A stretch of 64,000 nt of DNA from CAWATZ01 sp963784995 (GCA_963784995.1 CAWATZ010000002.1:1798001-1862000), one strand, 5' to 3'. Positions 51,915 to 60,090 are shown, counted from the stretch's first letter. Notes: generated from the sequence alone by a model not told the origin. Made by a program: numbers and translations.

Positions 51915-53975
51915 TCATTCCAGCTTCAATTCCGCTTCCGCCTTGCTTCGCCTGTACGCTTCCCGGACGGGAGCGTAAATCCGCTCTGCCATTTCCTTGT
52001 CGAGGGCCTTTCCAGTCGGGTCGGCCGGCTGACGGATGGTCAGCTGTCGCGGTGCCAGTGTCGCGGCCAGCTCGGGCAGGTCATAGACCGCCAGCACTCC
52101 GGGAACGACGTTGGTCAGCTGATCGAAACTGATCGGCGTCAACACGACGCTGGTCCAGGAGGCCAGCGACCTGTCCAGGATCAGGCCCTTGATGCGCGGC
52201 TCCAGGGCGGCCGCGTGCAGGGCGACCGGACCGGCCTTGCCGGGGCCGATAAGGACGAACTCCTTGTACCCCGACCGACTTGCCAGCGCTTCGATGACGG
52301 CCAGCACGTCGGAGGTGCGCTGCCCCAGGAGCGGACGGTTCAGGTGCAGCCCCAGGTACGCCTCCTTGAAATCGACCCCGAAGTGGCTTGGTTGTTTTGC
52401 CGTTCCCGGAGCCGTCTCACCCAGCCCGCGCAGATCGAGGGTCAGCACCCGGCTTCCCGCACCGAGCAGCTCGCGCAATTGGGGCTGGGAAGGATCAGCG
52501 GCCCTGTCCGTGGCGTTGAGATGGATCACCAGGGGACCCGGTTTCTCCGTTTCCGGCAGGAGCAGAACGCCGGGCACGATGATCCCCGGTTCCGTTTTGA
52601 ACAGCAGTCTCGTGCCATTCTTGACGGCTTTTACATTGCCTGGCTCCACGGACGCGGCAGCCCGGACAGGCAAGGTAACACCGATCACCTGGGCAACCTC
52701 CTTGAGCAGGTCCGGCGTCTTCTGGTCAAGCTGCCGCTTGCCCCGCTTCTTGGCCAGCAGCTCCGCCCGCTCCGCATTGAAGTGAAAGACTGACTTGCCC
52801 TTGAAGTCCTCCAGCACCTGCCCGGTGCGCGTGCATTGCAGCTCGGCGTCCTTGACGATCGGAAAATCCGGCTCGGTGGCCGTGTCGTCCTTACCCAGCA
52901 GCCAGCGCCGCATGAAGCGCACCGTGGCCTCGCGCTGTGACCGAGGGAAGCCGTGGCCGGTGTCCGACTCGAACAGATCGACGCGCTCGCCAAAGCCCAG
53001 CAGACCGTAAGTCCGCTTGGCCTCGCGGAAGCTGGTCCAGGTGCCCTGGATGTCGAAGAAGTCCCTGGTCGCGGCGCAGATCAGCGTCGGCCGGGGAGCG
53101 CGCAGGAACAGGTAATCGGCGTGTTCCAGCCCCGCCGCCACTTGCCCCGTGATGTTCTGCTCGGCGTCCTGCGGCCCGATGGTGGCGAAGAGGCGTTCCA
53201 GCGAGGTCACGTAACACGACGGCGCCGCCGCGGTGATCCGCTCATCAAGGGCCATCAGGTAGGACGTCTCGGTGCCGCCGCCGGAGCAGCCGGTGCAGCC
53301 GATCCTGGTCGCATCGATCTCCGGCCGGCTGACCAGGTAATCGAGACTGCGGATGCCGTCCCAGATCCGATAGGTCGCGGTGTTCTGCCCCACCAGCAGG
53401 GCACCGATGCCGGTCAGCGTGTGTTCCGTGGTGGAACCGGGGATGGCTGCCTTGCCCTGGCGGTCGAGCAGCTGCCGGCGCTCGCCCTGGCCGATCGGGT
53501 CATAGGTCAGCACTGCCAGACCATTCTTCGCCAGCAGGATGGCCCCGCGCTGTACGTAATCCGCCGCCTTGCCGTTGGTGCTGTGGCCGATCGGCATCAG
53601 CACGCCTGGGAAAGGTCCTTTTCCCTCCGGGAGGTAAAGCGTGGCCGTGACGTGGTGCTGGGGCCGGCTCTCGCAGATCAGCTTTTCGATGCGATAGCCG
53701 TCGCGCAGTTCCTTTCCCACAATCTGAGCATTCAGCGGCGTCTTCTCCGGGAAGCCGCCCAGCGACTCGATGAACCAATCGCGCAGCTGCTTCTGCCGTT
53801 TATGTATGTCGTCAGGAGTCTTGAGCCCGGCGATCACGGCCCGGCGGGCGTCGAAGTGCTTCTGGGCCTGCGAAAGCAGGTAGTCCTGGAGCATCCGCCG
53901 GGAGGGGCTGTCCTGGGCCCACGTTACTCCAGGGCCCAGCAGAACCAGCGACAGGATACAGGTTGTGGCACGCAT
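51915..53975 (-). CDS. Exported tandem alpha/beta hydrolase (acetyl xylan esterase/dienelactone hydrolase type)
   Basis: 686 residues from ATG 53975, which has GGAG eight bases upstream and begins a signal peptide (TTCILSLVLLGPGVTWAQ). The first hydrolase domain has GVLMPIGHSTNGK, LTYDPIGQGERRQ and the nucleophile elbow GCTGCSGGGTETS, with DTGHGFP holding a likely catalytic His. The second half has a further alpha/beta core (VLTLDLRGLGETAPG, EFVLIGPGKAGPVALHA) whose elbow has Gly-Lys in place of Ser, so it may be inactive. Likely a periplasmic carbohydrate esterase. Tail to tail with the sigma factor (8 bp apart). Confidence 0.82.
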   Translation of the reverse strand: MRATTCILSLVLLGPGVTWAQDSPSRRMLQDYLLSQAQKHFDARRAVIAGLKTPDDIHKRQKQLRDWFIESLGGFPEKTPLNAQIVGKELRDGYRIEKLICESRPQHHVTATLYLPEGKGPFPGVLMPIGHSTNGKAADYVQRGAILLAKNGLAVLTYDPIGQGERRQLLDRQGKAAIPGSTTEHTLTGIGALLVGQNTATYRIWDGIRSLDYLVSRPEIDATRIGCTGCSGGGTETSYLMALDERITAAAPSCYVTSLERLFATIGPQDAEQNITGQVAAGLEHADYLFLRAPRPTLICAATRDFFDIQGTWTSFREAKRTYGLLGFGERVDLFESDTGHGFPRSQREATVRFMRRWLLGKDDTATEPDFPIVKDAELQCTRTGQVLEDFKGKSVFHFNAERAELLAKKRGKRQLDQKTPDLLKEVAQVIGVTLPVRAAASVEPGNVKAVKNGTRLLFKTEPGIIVPGVLLLPETEKPGPLVIHLNATDRAADPSQPQLRELLGAGSRVLTLDLRGLGETAPGTAKQPSHFGVDFKEAYLGLHLNRPLLGQRTSDVLAVIEALASRSGYKEFVLIGPGKAGPVALHAAALEPRIKGLILDRSLASWTSVVLTPISFDQLTNVVPGVLAVYDLPELAATLAPRQLTIRQPADPTGKALDKEMAERIYAPVREAYRRSKAEAELKLE

Positions 53976-54002
53976 GAGAGAGTCTCCAATCGGTGTTAGA
54001 GT

Positions 54003-54071
54003 CTGTTCCACCGCCGCTTGCGGCTTCGCGCACCACGCGGCTCCGCTAAGCCGCAAGCGGCGGGGGGAACA
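54003..54071. repeat. 69-bp hairpin between two hydrolase genes
   Basis: CTGTTCCACCGCCGCTTGCG with CTT, a 21-base loop, then AAGCCGCAAGCGGCGGGGGG and AACAG. Both neighbours are on the minus strand; as RNA it would be a stable stem without a T-tract. Confidence 0.75.
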
Positions 54072-54076
54072 GGCTC

Positions 54077-55333
54077 TTAGCGCGGCGTATGGCCCAGCTG
54101 CCGGTCGAACCAGGCAAAGGCGTCCTCCTGCATGGCCCGGGTGAACTGGTGCGGCTCATCGTAGAATCGGCCGGTGAAGCGATCCTTGAGGCCGGCCCTG
54201 TCGTAGGCCGCGGCGATCCGGTCCAGCGAATCCTTCATCCCGGTCTGTGGGAACAGTTTATCCTGCCGGCACTGCTGTACAAGGAGCGCTCGCGGAGCGG
54301 TCAGCGAGGCCACGTCCGGCCAGTCGAGGTAGCGGTGCAGACCCGGCAGGAAATGGACCCACGAATGCGTATCGATGTGGGCCTGGAGCATCGGCCGGAC
54401 CGTGGACATGAAGCCGACGATGCAGCCCGCCTTGATGCGCGGGTCCAGGGCCGACAAGAACATCGAGCGATAGCCGCCCATCGAGATGCCGACGCAGCCG
54501 ATCCGTTTGGGATCGACCTCGGGCCGGTTCACGAGGTAATCGACGGTGCGCATGTCGTCCCAGAAGACGATGCCCGGCCAGGTCAGCCCGGCCAGAAACA
54601 GGGACTTGGCCAGGGTCGTCTCCTTGGCCCGGCACTGGGCGTTGAGGTGCTGAACGTCGTCGAGACTGTAGCGCGAGCGGTCCCAGCCCCGTTTCAGGTC
54701 ACTGTCGAGCATCAGCCGGCGCTCGCCGAAGAAGAACGCGTCGATGGTGATGACGACATAACCCCGCCGCACCAGAGCAGTTGCGGTGGGCCTGCTGTCG
54801 TAGTTGCGCTGCTGGTAGGCGGTCATGGCCGGATGGTTGTCGCCCAGGTCGATGACCTTTTCCTTGCCGAAGAGGAACATGCCGCCGTGCGAGTGCAGAT
54901 CGACGATGGCGGGAGCGGGGCCCTTCAGATTCTTCGGGATCAGCACGCAGGCCGGCACCCGGAACTGCGGCGACGTGGAGAACAGCACCTTCTCGCGGAC
55001 GTGATCGGGACGCTCAACGCGCTCCAGCACCTCGGACCGGGGCTCGACCTTCTCCGGCCGGTACAGCAGCAGGTCGAGCAGCTTCTCGCCGGCGGTGGCG
55101 CGGAAGTCGTCCAGGGTGCGGAACTTGCCCGTCAGGAAGGAGAGAGAGAAGTCGCTGGTGCCGGCCAGCTTCTCGACCTCGGGGAAGAGACTGCCGAGGT
55201 CGGCGGCGGAGGGCTTCAGGTCGCGGGGGCTGTCGGCGGCTGAGAGGGGATCGGCTTCACCGGAAAGAGCAGTGCCCAGGGAAGCGAGGCCCGCGGTGGT
55301 CAGGAAGGAGCGGCGGGTGGGTTGGTCTGGCAT
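54077..55333 (-). CDS. Tat-exported alpha/beta hydrolase (dienelactone hydrolase family)
   Basis: 418 residues; ATG at 55333 chosen for its twin-arginine signal (PTRRSFLTTAGLASLGTAL). The frame stays open to 55399. Core motifs: PAIVDLHSHGGMFLFG, YVVITIDAFFFGERR, and the nucleophile elbow GCVGISMGGYRSM with the Ser in G-x-S-x-G. A C-terminal YDEPHQFT contains the probable catalytic His. It is the upstream neighbour of the tandem hydrolase, same strand, and probably works on the same kind of ester. Confidence 0.85.
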   Translation of the reverse strand: MPDQPTRRSFLTTAGLASLGTALSGEADPLSAADSPRDLKPSAADLGSLFPEVEKLAGTSDFSLSFLTGKFRTLDDFRATAGEKLLDLLLYRPEKVEPRSEVLERVERPDHVREKVLFSTSPQFRVPACVLIPKNLKGPAPAIVDLHSHGGMFLFGKEKVIDLGDNHPAMTAYQQRNYDSRPTATALVRRGYVVITIDAFFFGERRLMLDSDLKRGWDRSRYSLDDVQHLNAQCRAKETTLAKSLFLAGLTWPGIVFWDDMRTVDYLVNRPEVDPKRIGCVGISMGGYRSMFLSALDPRIKAGCIVGFMSTVRPMLQAHIDTHSWVHFLPGLHRYLDWPDVASLTAPRALLVQQCRQDKLFPQTGMKDSLDRIAAAYDRAGLKDRFTGRFYDEPHQFTRAMQEDAFAWFDRQLGHTPR

Positions 55334-55501
55334 CGAGTGGGGTTCCTTGGCCAGCGGCACGGGCTGGTTGCGGGCTTTGGGGCGGGGAGTGATCGGCACG
55401 TGGGTACGATACGAACCAATGAGGTAACACGCAAGGAATCCAGTCCGATGCCAAAAGCGTGCTGAACTTTCGGCAGATCGAACTCCCGAAAACTCATGCT
55501 G

Positions 55502-56689
55502 TCACCCCTCCAGCAGCCGATTGAGCCGTTCGTTCATCTCCTCCTCGGCCGCCGTGGTCCACGGAAACTCCTGGGGCGGCTTGAACCCCCCCTCGTTGGT
55601 GAACGCCGCCGTCGGGGCCGGGCACAGCGACAGCACGCCGACCACCTTGTCCTGAATCCGCAGCTCAAAGCCGCTCACCTGACGCAGGTCGCCCCGATCC
55701 AGCGTGCCCGGCACCACCATGGTCGGGCCGTCGCTGATCAGCACGTCCTGGCGGAACAGCAGCGGCGGCGTGACGGCTCCCGTGACCTGGGCGGTGATCT
55801 CCACCGGACAGACGCCGACCATGCCGGGCTCGCTGCTGCTGACCAGGAAGCAGGGGCCCAGCCGATCCATCGCCTCCAGCGCCGGCGGTTGCCGCATCAG
55901 GCGCAGCGGCTCGCTGCCGTGCTGCACCACGAAGCGCGTGTCGGAGACACGCAGAGAACGCAGGAACTGGCGCTGCGAGACGGCGCGAACCCGCTGGCTG
56001 GACAGGCTGCGGTCGCCGATCAGCCAGACGGCAGACCAGTTCCCCTGGCGGCGCGGCGCCTTGCACAGCGCCACCGTCACCAGGGCCTGCCGGCCGGTCA
56101 GCTGCGAGCTGCACAGCCGGGCCGGCACGCGGGTGATGGTCCCGGCCGTTTCCGAGCGGAACTCGACGTGCAAGTCCAGGTCCAGCAGCGGCACCAGGCT
56201 GGTTGGGCTGACCACCAGCGTGCTGGCCAGCAAGCCCTTGCACTGGCGGGTCACGAAGGTCTGGCAGGCGACGCACTCCTCTTCCAGCCGGGCGGACACC
56301 GTCGGCATCTGCAACCGCAGGCCCTGGAGAAACGCTTCCCGGCTCAGGAAGGGCAATGCCACCTGGCCCAGCAGCCGATTGCGGTAGAGCAGCTCGGCGG
56401 AGGTGCTGCAGCTCAGGGGGGGCAGGCGAAAGGAGATGCGGTAACGGTCCTCGGTTTCCTGACGGCGGAGGTTCTCCGGCGGCAGGGGCGGCTGGCCGGG
56501 GATGCGCAGCAGGAAGTCGGCCTTGCGCCGGCTGGTCGAGGGCGGCAACCGCAGACTGGCCTCGACCAGCACCGCCTCCGCGTTCCACGGAATCGGCTGG
56601 TCACTCACGGTCAGGCCTGCCTTCTCGTAACTGAAGTGCAGGGCCTGCGGCTGGGAGGCTATGCGGGACATGGGCCACAACTCATTCAT
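55502..56689 (-). CDS. Unknown 395-residue protein of the E1/E2/JAMM operon
   Basis: Last gene of the operon. The ATG at 56689 overlaps the E1 gene's TGA by eight bases (ATGAATGA), so it is translationally coupled, although the frame is open to 56941. Not recognised. It is beta-rich and soluble, with paired cysteines (ECVACQTFVTRQCKG, about residue 143) that could hold a metal. Segments include LDLDLHVEFRSETAG, LVTVALCKAPRRQGNW and GVCPVEITAQVTGAV. The C-terminus ends EEEMNERLNRLLEG; the single final Gly is not enough to call it a ubiquitin-like tail. Possible substrate adaptor or multi-beta-grasp protein; unproven. Confidence 0.75.
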   Translation of the reverse strand: MNELWPMSRIASQPQALHFSYEKAGLTVSDQPIPWNAEAVLVEASLRLPPSTSRRKADFLLRIPGQPPLPPENLRRQETEDRYRISFRLPPLSCSTSAELLYRNRLLGQVALPFLSREAFLQGLRLQMPTVSARLEEECVACQTFVTRQCKGLLASTLVVSPTSLVPLLDLDLHVEFRSETAGTITRVPARLCSSQLTGRQALVTVALCKAPRRQGNWSAVWLIGDRSLSSQRVRAVSQRQFLRSLRVSDTRFVVQHGSEPLRLMRQPPALEAMDRLGPCFLVSSSEPGMVGVCPVEITAQVTGAVTPPLLFRQDVLISDGPTMVVPGTLDRGDLRQVSGFELRIQDKVVGVLSLCPAPTAAFTNEGGFKPPQEFPWTTAAEEEMNERLNRLLEG

Positions 56690-57536
56690 TACCCAGTCGC
56701 GCCAGCGCCTGATCCAGGGCCACATCGAGGTTCTCCTCCACGCAGGGACGCTCCGAGCCCGTCTGCTGGGCTGACCCATCCGTGAGCGACCGCTCCTGGC
56801 AAAGCAAGCAGGCTTCATGGCGTGCCACCATGAAGCGATAGGGGCGGAAGGCCTCCGCGAAGATGTCGGCCACTCGCGCCAGCGGCAGCAGCAAGGTCGT
56901 GAAGCCGGGATCGAAGCCGGTCGGGTCTTCCAGAAGCCCAAGAGTCACAAGGGCGTGGAGCGAGGCAATCGCGTGGATGCTGGCCATGCTGGCGGGAATG
57001 GTCGTTTCCGGCACCGGACCGCCGGGGGTAGAGTAATCCGGCGTCGGTGCCTTGTCCACCGTCACCGAGCGTTTCAGATGGCTGGCCATGCAGCCGTAGC
57101 AGGGCCCACCCGGCACAAACCAATGCACAAAGCCGCCGATGCCGCCCGAGAGGACCTCGCCCAGGGTCCACGGCTTGCGGTGCCGGCGCATCAGGGCGTC
57201 GAAATGATACTTGGCCTGTTCGTTGTCGGCGGCACAAACGCCCACGTCGGCCGTGGCTGCCCGTTGATTGAGCGTTGCTTGCTGCGCCGGGTCGCACAGA
57301 TCGACCAGCAGCGTCTGCACCTCCAGGTCGGGCCGGCGCTCCTTGAGCCACTGCTCGGCCAGGATCGCCTTGAATTCGCCGACCGCACTGGCCGGGAACA
57401 GGTGCCGTTCGACGTTGTGGGGTTTGTAAACGTCTGGCTCGACCAGGGTTACGCGCGTGATTCGCGCATCCCGGCAGAGCATGTCCAGCACTGGCATGCC
57501 GCCGCTGCCCGCACCAACCTGGAACAGATGTGCCAC
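56682..57536 (-). CDS. E1/ThiF/MoeB-family adenylating enzyme
   Basis: 284 residues from a GTG at 57536, set by a near-perfect GGGAGGTGATCA before it. The nucleotide loop is QVGAGSGG (6-13). The E1 signature is EPDVYKPHNVERHLF (33-47), with D35, N41 and R44 in the usual roles, K56, and ADN at 103-105. A zinc site is formed by CYGC (146-149) and CLLC (243-246). The crossover region (PVPETTIPASMASIHA, 174-189) has no cysteine at the usual thioester position, so it may only adenylate or use another Cys. Expected to activate the C-terminus of a ubiquitin-like or sulfur-carrier protein. In one operon with E2 and JAMM genes. Confidence 0.85.
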   Translation of the reverse strand: MAHLFQVGAGSGGMPVLDMLCRDARITRVTLVEPDVYKPHNVERHLFPASAVGEFKAILAEQWLKERRPDLEVQTLLVDLCDPAQQATLNQRAATADVGVCAADNEQAKYHFDALMRRHRKPWTLGEVLSGGIGGFVHWFVPGGPCYGCMASHLKRSVTVDKAPTPDYSTPGGPVPETTIPASMASIHAIASLHALVTLGLLEDPTGFDPGFTTLLLPLARVADIFAEAFRPYRFMVARHEACLLCQERSLTDGSAQQTGSERPCVEENLDVALDQALARLGNE

Positions 57537-57539
57537 TGA

Positions 57540-57698
57540 TCACCTCCCGCTACTCCACATAACACCCACCAGTGACGCGAGAAACATCAGGATCATCAGG
57601 AAAGGCGTGAGCAGCACCAGCCACCAGAAGACCTTCTCCCAAAGGGGTGTGGTCTTGCGGATTCGCTTCCAGGCAGGATTGGGCTCGTCCTCTTGCAT
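57540..57698 (-). CDS. 52-residue single-pass membrane protein of the E1/E2/JAMM operon
   Basis: From the ATG at 57698: a polar N-terminus (MQEDEPNPAWKRIRKTTPLW), one strong membrane helix (VFWWLVLLTPFLMILMFLAS) and a short tail ending WSSGR. The TGA lies 3 bp before the E1 GTG, and the last codons contain the E1 ribosome site. Not recognised. It could tether the conjugation machinery to the membrane. Confidence comes from the tight spacing and clean helix rather than from similarity; its own ribosome site is weak (AGGA touching the ATG). Confidence 0.6.
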   Translation of the reverse strand: MQEDEPNPAWKRIRKTTPLWEKVFWWLVLLTPFLMILMFLASLVGVMWSSGR

Positions 57699-57752
57699 TC
57701 CTGATTGCTTTCGGGTCGCTACGTGTGTTTCGTGGTCTCTTCCTTGGTTGTT

Positions 57753-58178
57753 TCACTTGGCTTCGGGCAGAGGCCATTCGTTGGTTTCGTGCCAGATCTC
57801 ATAGCAGGCCAGCCAGCGCCAGGCGGCCTGGATGGCAAAGATACAGGTGAAGCGTGCCGGGTCCCAGCGGCTGGTATTCCGCGTGCTGCCCTGGCGCCAC
57901 AGGCACAGCGTCTGTCCTTCCAGCAGGTGCGGACAGTGCTTCAGGTGTGTGATGACGCGCGTTTCCGGCGGCACGGTCGGGTAGCTGGCGGTCAGGCGTG
58001 TCTCGACCTCGTAGACGTTGTGCCCCGGCTTCAAGCGGTATCGCAGCACCAGCGAATTGCCGACCCGGTTGACCCGGATGCGGTACGCCGGGTCGCGGCC
58101 CGCGTTGTAGCGCTCGATCACGGGAATTTCAATGGTTAGCAGGCGTCGCTTGCCTGCTTCGCTTTCCAGCAGGCTCAT
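57753..58178 (-). CDS. E2 (ubiquitin-conjugating enzyme)-like protein
   Basis: 141 residues; ATG at 58178. It follows the pattern of the bacterial E2 fold: an N-terminal helix, beta strands (YRIRVNRVGNSLVLRYRL), then YPTVPPETRV (66-75), which is the YP-x-x-PP motif of E2 enzymes. Next is HCPHLLEGQTLCLW (81-94), where C92 stands where the thioester cysteine is in prokaryotic E2s and His81 near the HPN position. The C-terminus (FAIQAAWRWLACYEIW) is the usual helix with W and Y. Probably accepts a ubiquitin-like protein from the adjacent E1. Identification is by motif and context. Confidence 0.65.
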   Translation of the reverse strand: MSLLESEAGKRRLLTIEIPVIERYNAGRDPAYRIRVNRVGNSLVLRYRLKPGHNVYEVETRLTASYPTVPPETRVITHLKHCPHLLEGQTLCLWRQGSTRNTSRWDPARFTCIFAIQAAWRWLACYEIWHETNEWPLPEAK

Positions 58179-58197
58179 GGTTGCAGGCTCGGGAAAA

Positions 58198-58275
58198 GAA
58201 CCGGCGAGCGGGGGGCGTCAGCCCCCGAAACGGGGTCCGCGGCAGAGGCTGACGTCCCCCGCTCACCGACGGTTC
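58198..58275. repeat. 78-bp hairpin within the E1/E2/JAMM operon
   Basis: GAACCGGCGAGCGGGGGGCG with TCAGCC, a loop of about 25 bases, then GGCTGACGTCCCCCGCTCAC and CGACGGTTC; a few mismatches. It lies between the 60-residue protein gene and the E2 gene, so it could make the ratio of upstream to downstream products unequal. Confidence 0.75.
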
Positions 58276-58280
58276 CTGGG

Positions 58281-58463
58281 TCAATAGTGACAGGGGACCG
58301 ATTTGATGGCGTTGATCACCTCCTCGTCGGTCACCTCGTCGGCCGTGCCCAGGAAACTGGTGTCGCGGCGGTCCATCAGGATGGCCCGATCGCTCTCGGC
58401 GTTGCCGCGCAGAGCGTTGATCAGAGTCCGCCGCTCGGTGTCGTTGAGAGGACGGAAGTCCAT
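58281..58463 (-). CDS. 60-residue unknown protein of the E1/E2/JAMM operon
   Basis: ATG at 58463 with AAGGAG ten bases upstream. Sequence features: MDFRPLNDTERRTLINALRG, then AILMDRRDTSFLG and DEVTDEEVINAIKSVPCHY. It is acidic and helical. It lacks a C-terminal Gly-Gly and is shorter than ubiquitin, so it is not an obvious modifier, but it does end in a Cys-His-Tyr that could be trimmed or modified. Position in the operon suggests it belongs to the system. Confidence 0.65.
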   Translation of the reverse strand: MDFRPLNDTERRTLINALRGNAESDRAILMDRRDTSFLGTADEVTDEEVINAIKSVPCHY

Positions 58464-58559
58464 GGGAGCTACTCCTTCCTGCAAAAGAGACCAGCACATT
58501 CCGGAACCGGGGCCGGAACTCCCCACGAGAAACAGCGGCCAGCCCCAGTGGCGGTCGCC

Positions 58560-58874
58560 TCAACAGGCCCGGGCGGCCAACTCGGCCAGCACCAGGTAGA
58601 CGGCTCGGTCGATGGGTCCTTCTTCCGGCTGGACCTCGAGCAATTCGCCCTGGAGGCTCAGGTAGTAGCGAACCTCCTTCGGTCGAATCAGCAGCCGGAG
58701 TTGGTCCCCCGGTCTTGCCAGGTCCAGCGAAACCATCAGACCGGGCCCCCAGTCATCGTTGTGTACCTCAAACTTCACTCCGCGCTGCTGCCGATCCAGC
58801 CGTTCCAGCGCCTCGGCATGCTCTTCCAGGGTTGCCCAGAACGGGTGCAACGGCGCGTGCCAGGTCCGGCCCAT
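58560..58874 (-). CDS. 104-residue unknown protein overlapping the JAMM gene
   Basis: ATG at 58874 with AGGTGATTT directly upstream. The start lies inside the last 107 bases of the JAMM frame, an unusually long overlap. Product: MGRTWHAPLHPFWATLEEHA, a helix, GVKFEVHNDDWGPGLMVSLD, DQLRLLIRPKEVRYYLSL, and a C-terminal helix ending AARAC. Beta strands followed by a helix are compatible with a small alpha/beta fold. Alternatively it is the true C-terminus of the JAMM protein joined by a one-base frameshift. Codon use is normal for the genome. Confidence 0.6.
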   Translation of the reverse strand: MGRTWHAPLHPFWATLEEHAEALERLDRQQRGVKFEVHNDDWGPGLMVSLDLARPGDQLRLLIRPKEVRYYLSLQGELLEVQPEEGPIDRAVYLVLAELAARAC

Positions 58875-59529
58875 AAATCACCTCGACCGGCAGCGGCCGA
58901 TAACTGCGGTCGCCCTGACCCAACGCATACCAGGAGAAGCGCAAGCCCTCAAAACACTGCACGTGCGGTCGGGGCTGGTAACTGTGGGCCGTGTCGCCCT
59001 CGGCCAGGGGAACGGCGTCGGCCGTGCCAATGCCAAAGATCCCTTCTTTACCCCGCAAATTCTGTACCCATTGGCTGTCCCCGCGATAATCGCCCTCGCT
59101 GGGTTGCCGCAAGCTGCCGGGATGCGTGTGGACCACCCCCACAATGCTCAGCCGGCGATCCTGTTGCCGGACAATCCGGCTGCCGACGACCTGGGCGGTG
59201 CTGTTGAACCACACGTGCGTCAGGCTGGCATCCACTTCGATGCCGGCGGGTAAGGTGGCCAGCACCACGGCCTCGCTGGCCTCGCGCAGGCCCAGCAGCA
59301 GCCAGCCGGTTTCGTCCTCGCCGTGTCCCTGCGACCGATGCCGGGCATATTCCTCGAAGAGAGTGCGGCCCACCTCGTCGGCCAGCAGGACACGCTGCAA
59401 GGGAGCGAAACGGACTGGGGGCGCCGACAACGGCCGGCGCGGCCGGGGAACGTCGCGGTCGAGTCGGGGAAACAGCCGGCTCAGCTGGCTCAGGAACTGG
59501 TGGGCCTTCTTGACCAGGGTCTGCCACAT
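58768..59529 (-). CDS. JAMM/JAB (MPN+) metalloprotease
   Basis: 253 residues; ATG at 59529 with AAGG eight bases upstream. The zinc site is complete: E73 in DETGWLLLG, H134 and H136 in VVHTHPG, S144 and D147 in PSEGD, giving the exact H-x-H-x7-S-x2-D spacing. Such enzymes cleave isopeptide or linear bonds next to ubiquitin-like proteins, or process their C-termini. The first 40 residues are a basic, Pro-rich extension. The last 35 residues overlap the next gene and look random (RACRGAGTAGSAAARSEV), so the native end may differ. First gene of the operon. Confidence 0.85.
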   Translation of the reverse strand: MWQTLVKKAHQFLSQLSRLFPRLDRDVPRPRRPLSAPPVRFAPLQRVLLADEVGRTLFEEYARHRSQGHGEDETGWLLLGLREASEAVVLATLPAGIEVDASLTHVWFNSTAQVVGSRIVRQQDRRLSIVGVVHTHPGSLRQPSEGDYRGDSQWVQNLRGKEGIFGIGTADAVPLAEGDTAHSYQPRPHVQCFEGLRFSWYALGQGDRSYRPLPVEVIYGPDLARAVAPVLGNPGRACRGAGTAGSAAARSEV

Positions 59530-60008
59530 AGGTTTGCCTTCAGGAGCGCCAGCACAGCGGAAACGGGCATCCCGACCCGGTGGTCGGGACAGAATCCGGA
59601 AGGGGCCTCCTTCTCTTCCGCCGTTCCACACTCCTTATCATAGCCGTTCGGCTTGATCGAGTAAACCTCTGGCTCGTTGAGTCGCGGCGACGCGGCGACG
59701 AGGTTCTTGCGGCTTGCTCCCACCCTGGTCTGCGCCCCTTCGGGGCGGAAGACCACAGCCAACAAGCCCCGAAGGGGCGCAACAGGATAGCCCAGGGCAG
59801 CGCCCTGGGGCTGCCACGCCCGAGAGCAAGACTCTTGTGCCATTTTCAGCAAAAATCCGGAAATCATGGGAAAATCTTCGCGGTCGAGTTGACTGGACCC
59901 GTGGCGCGGACTAGGGTTGTGGCGTGAGTGGGATGGATGCACGCGGGGCTGGAACAGAGCGGTCGCCGCGATTGTACCTTCAACCATTTTTCGCCTCTTC
60001 ATCCTCGA
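59530..60008. promoter_or_regulatory. Intergenic region between the JAMM operon and the Flp locus
   Basis: Divergent promoters are expected here, for the JAMM operon on the left and the Flp locus on the right. It contains a repeat-like CGCCCCTTCGGGGCGGAAGA (59735) with GCCCCGAAGGGGCGCAAC and CCCAGGGCAGCGCCCTGGGG (59768-59811), which are nested palindromes. No gene supported; frames at 59490-60047 and 59580-59927 only cover these repeats. Confidence 0.5.
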
Positions 60009-60090
60009 TAACGGCAAACCCGTCGCAAGGCGGGGACGCAAAGCCATGGGCCCCTCGGGGGTCGCCAGGCCACCCGAAGGGATGAGGACC
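60009..60090 (+). ncRNA. Cyclic-di-GMP-I riboswitch (GEMM-I aptamer)
   Basis: The sequence has the class I signature in order: ACGGCAAACC (tetraloop receptor side), a stem capped by GCAA, GGGGACGCAAAGCCATGGG (the conserved ACGCAAAGCC ligand core) and a closing arm GTCGCCAGGCCACCCG. It lies about 150 bases before the first Flp pilin on the same strand. A long hairpin (60097-60133) follows and may be the expression platform. It would tie pilus gene expression to cyclic di-GMP, the usual second messenger for attachment. Confidence 0.85.

Noticed and set aside
58281..58463. 60-residue protein as the ubiquitin-like modifier
   Set aside because: Too short, helical, and no C-terminal Gly-Gly; ends Cys-His-Tyr. 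Kept only as an unknown operon member.
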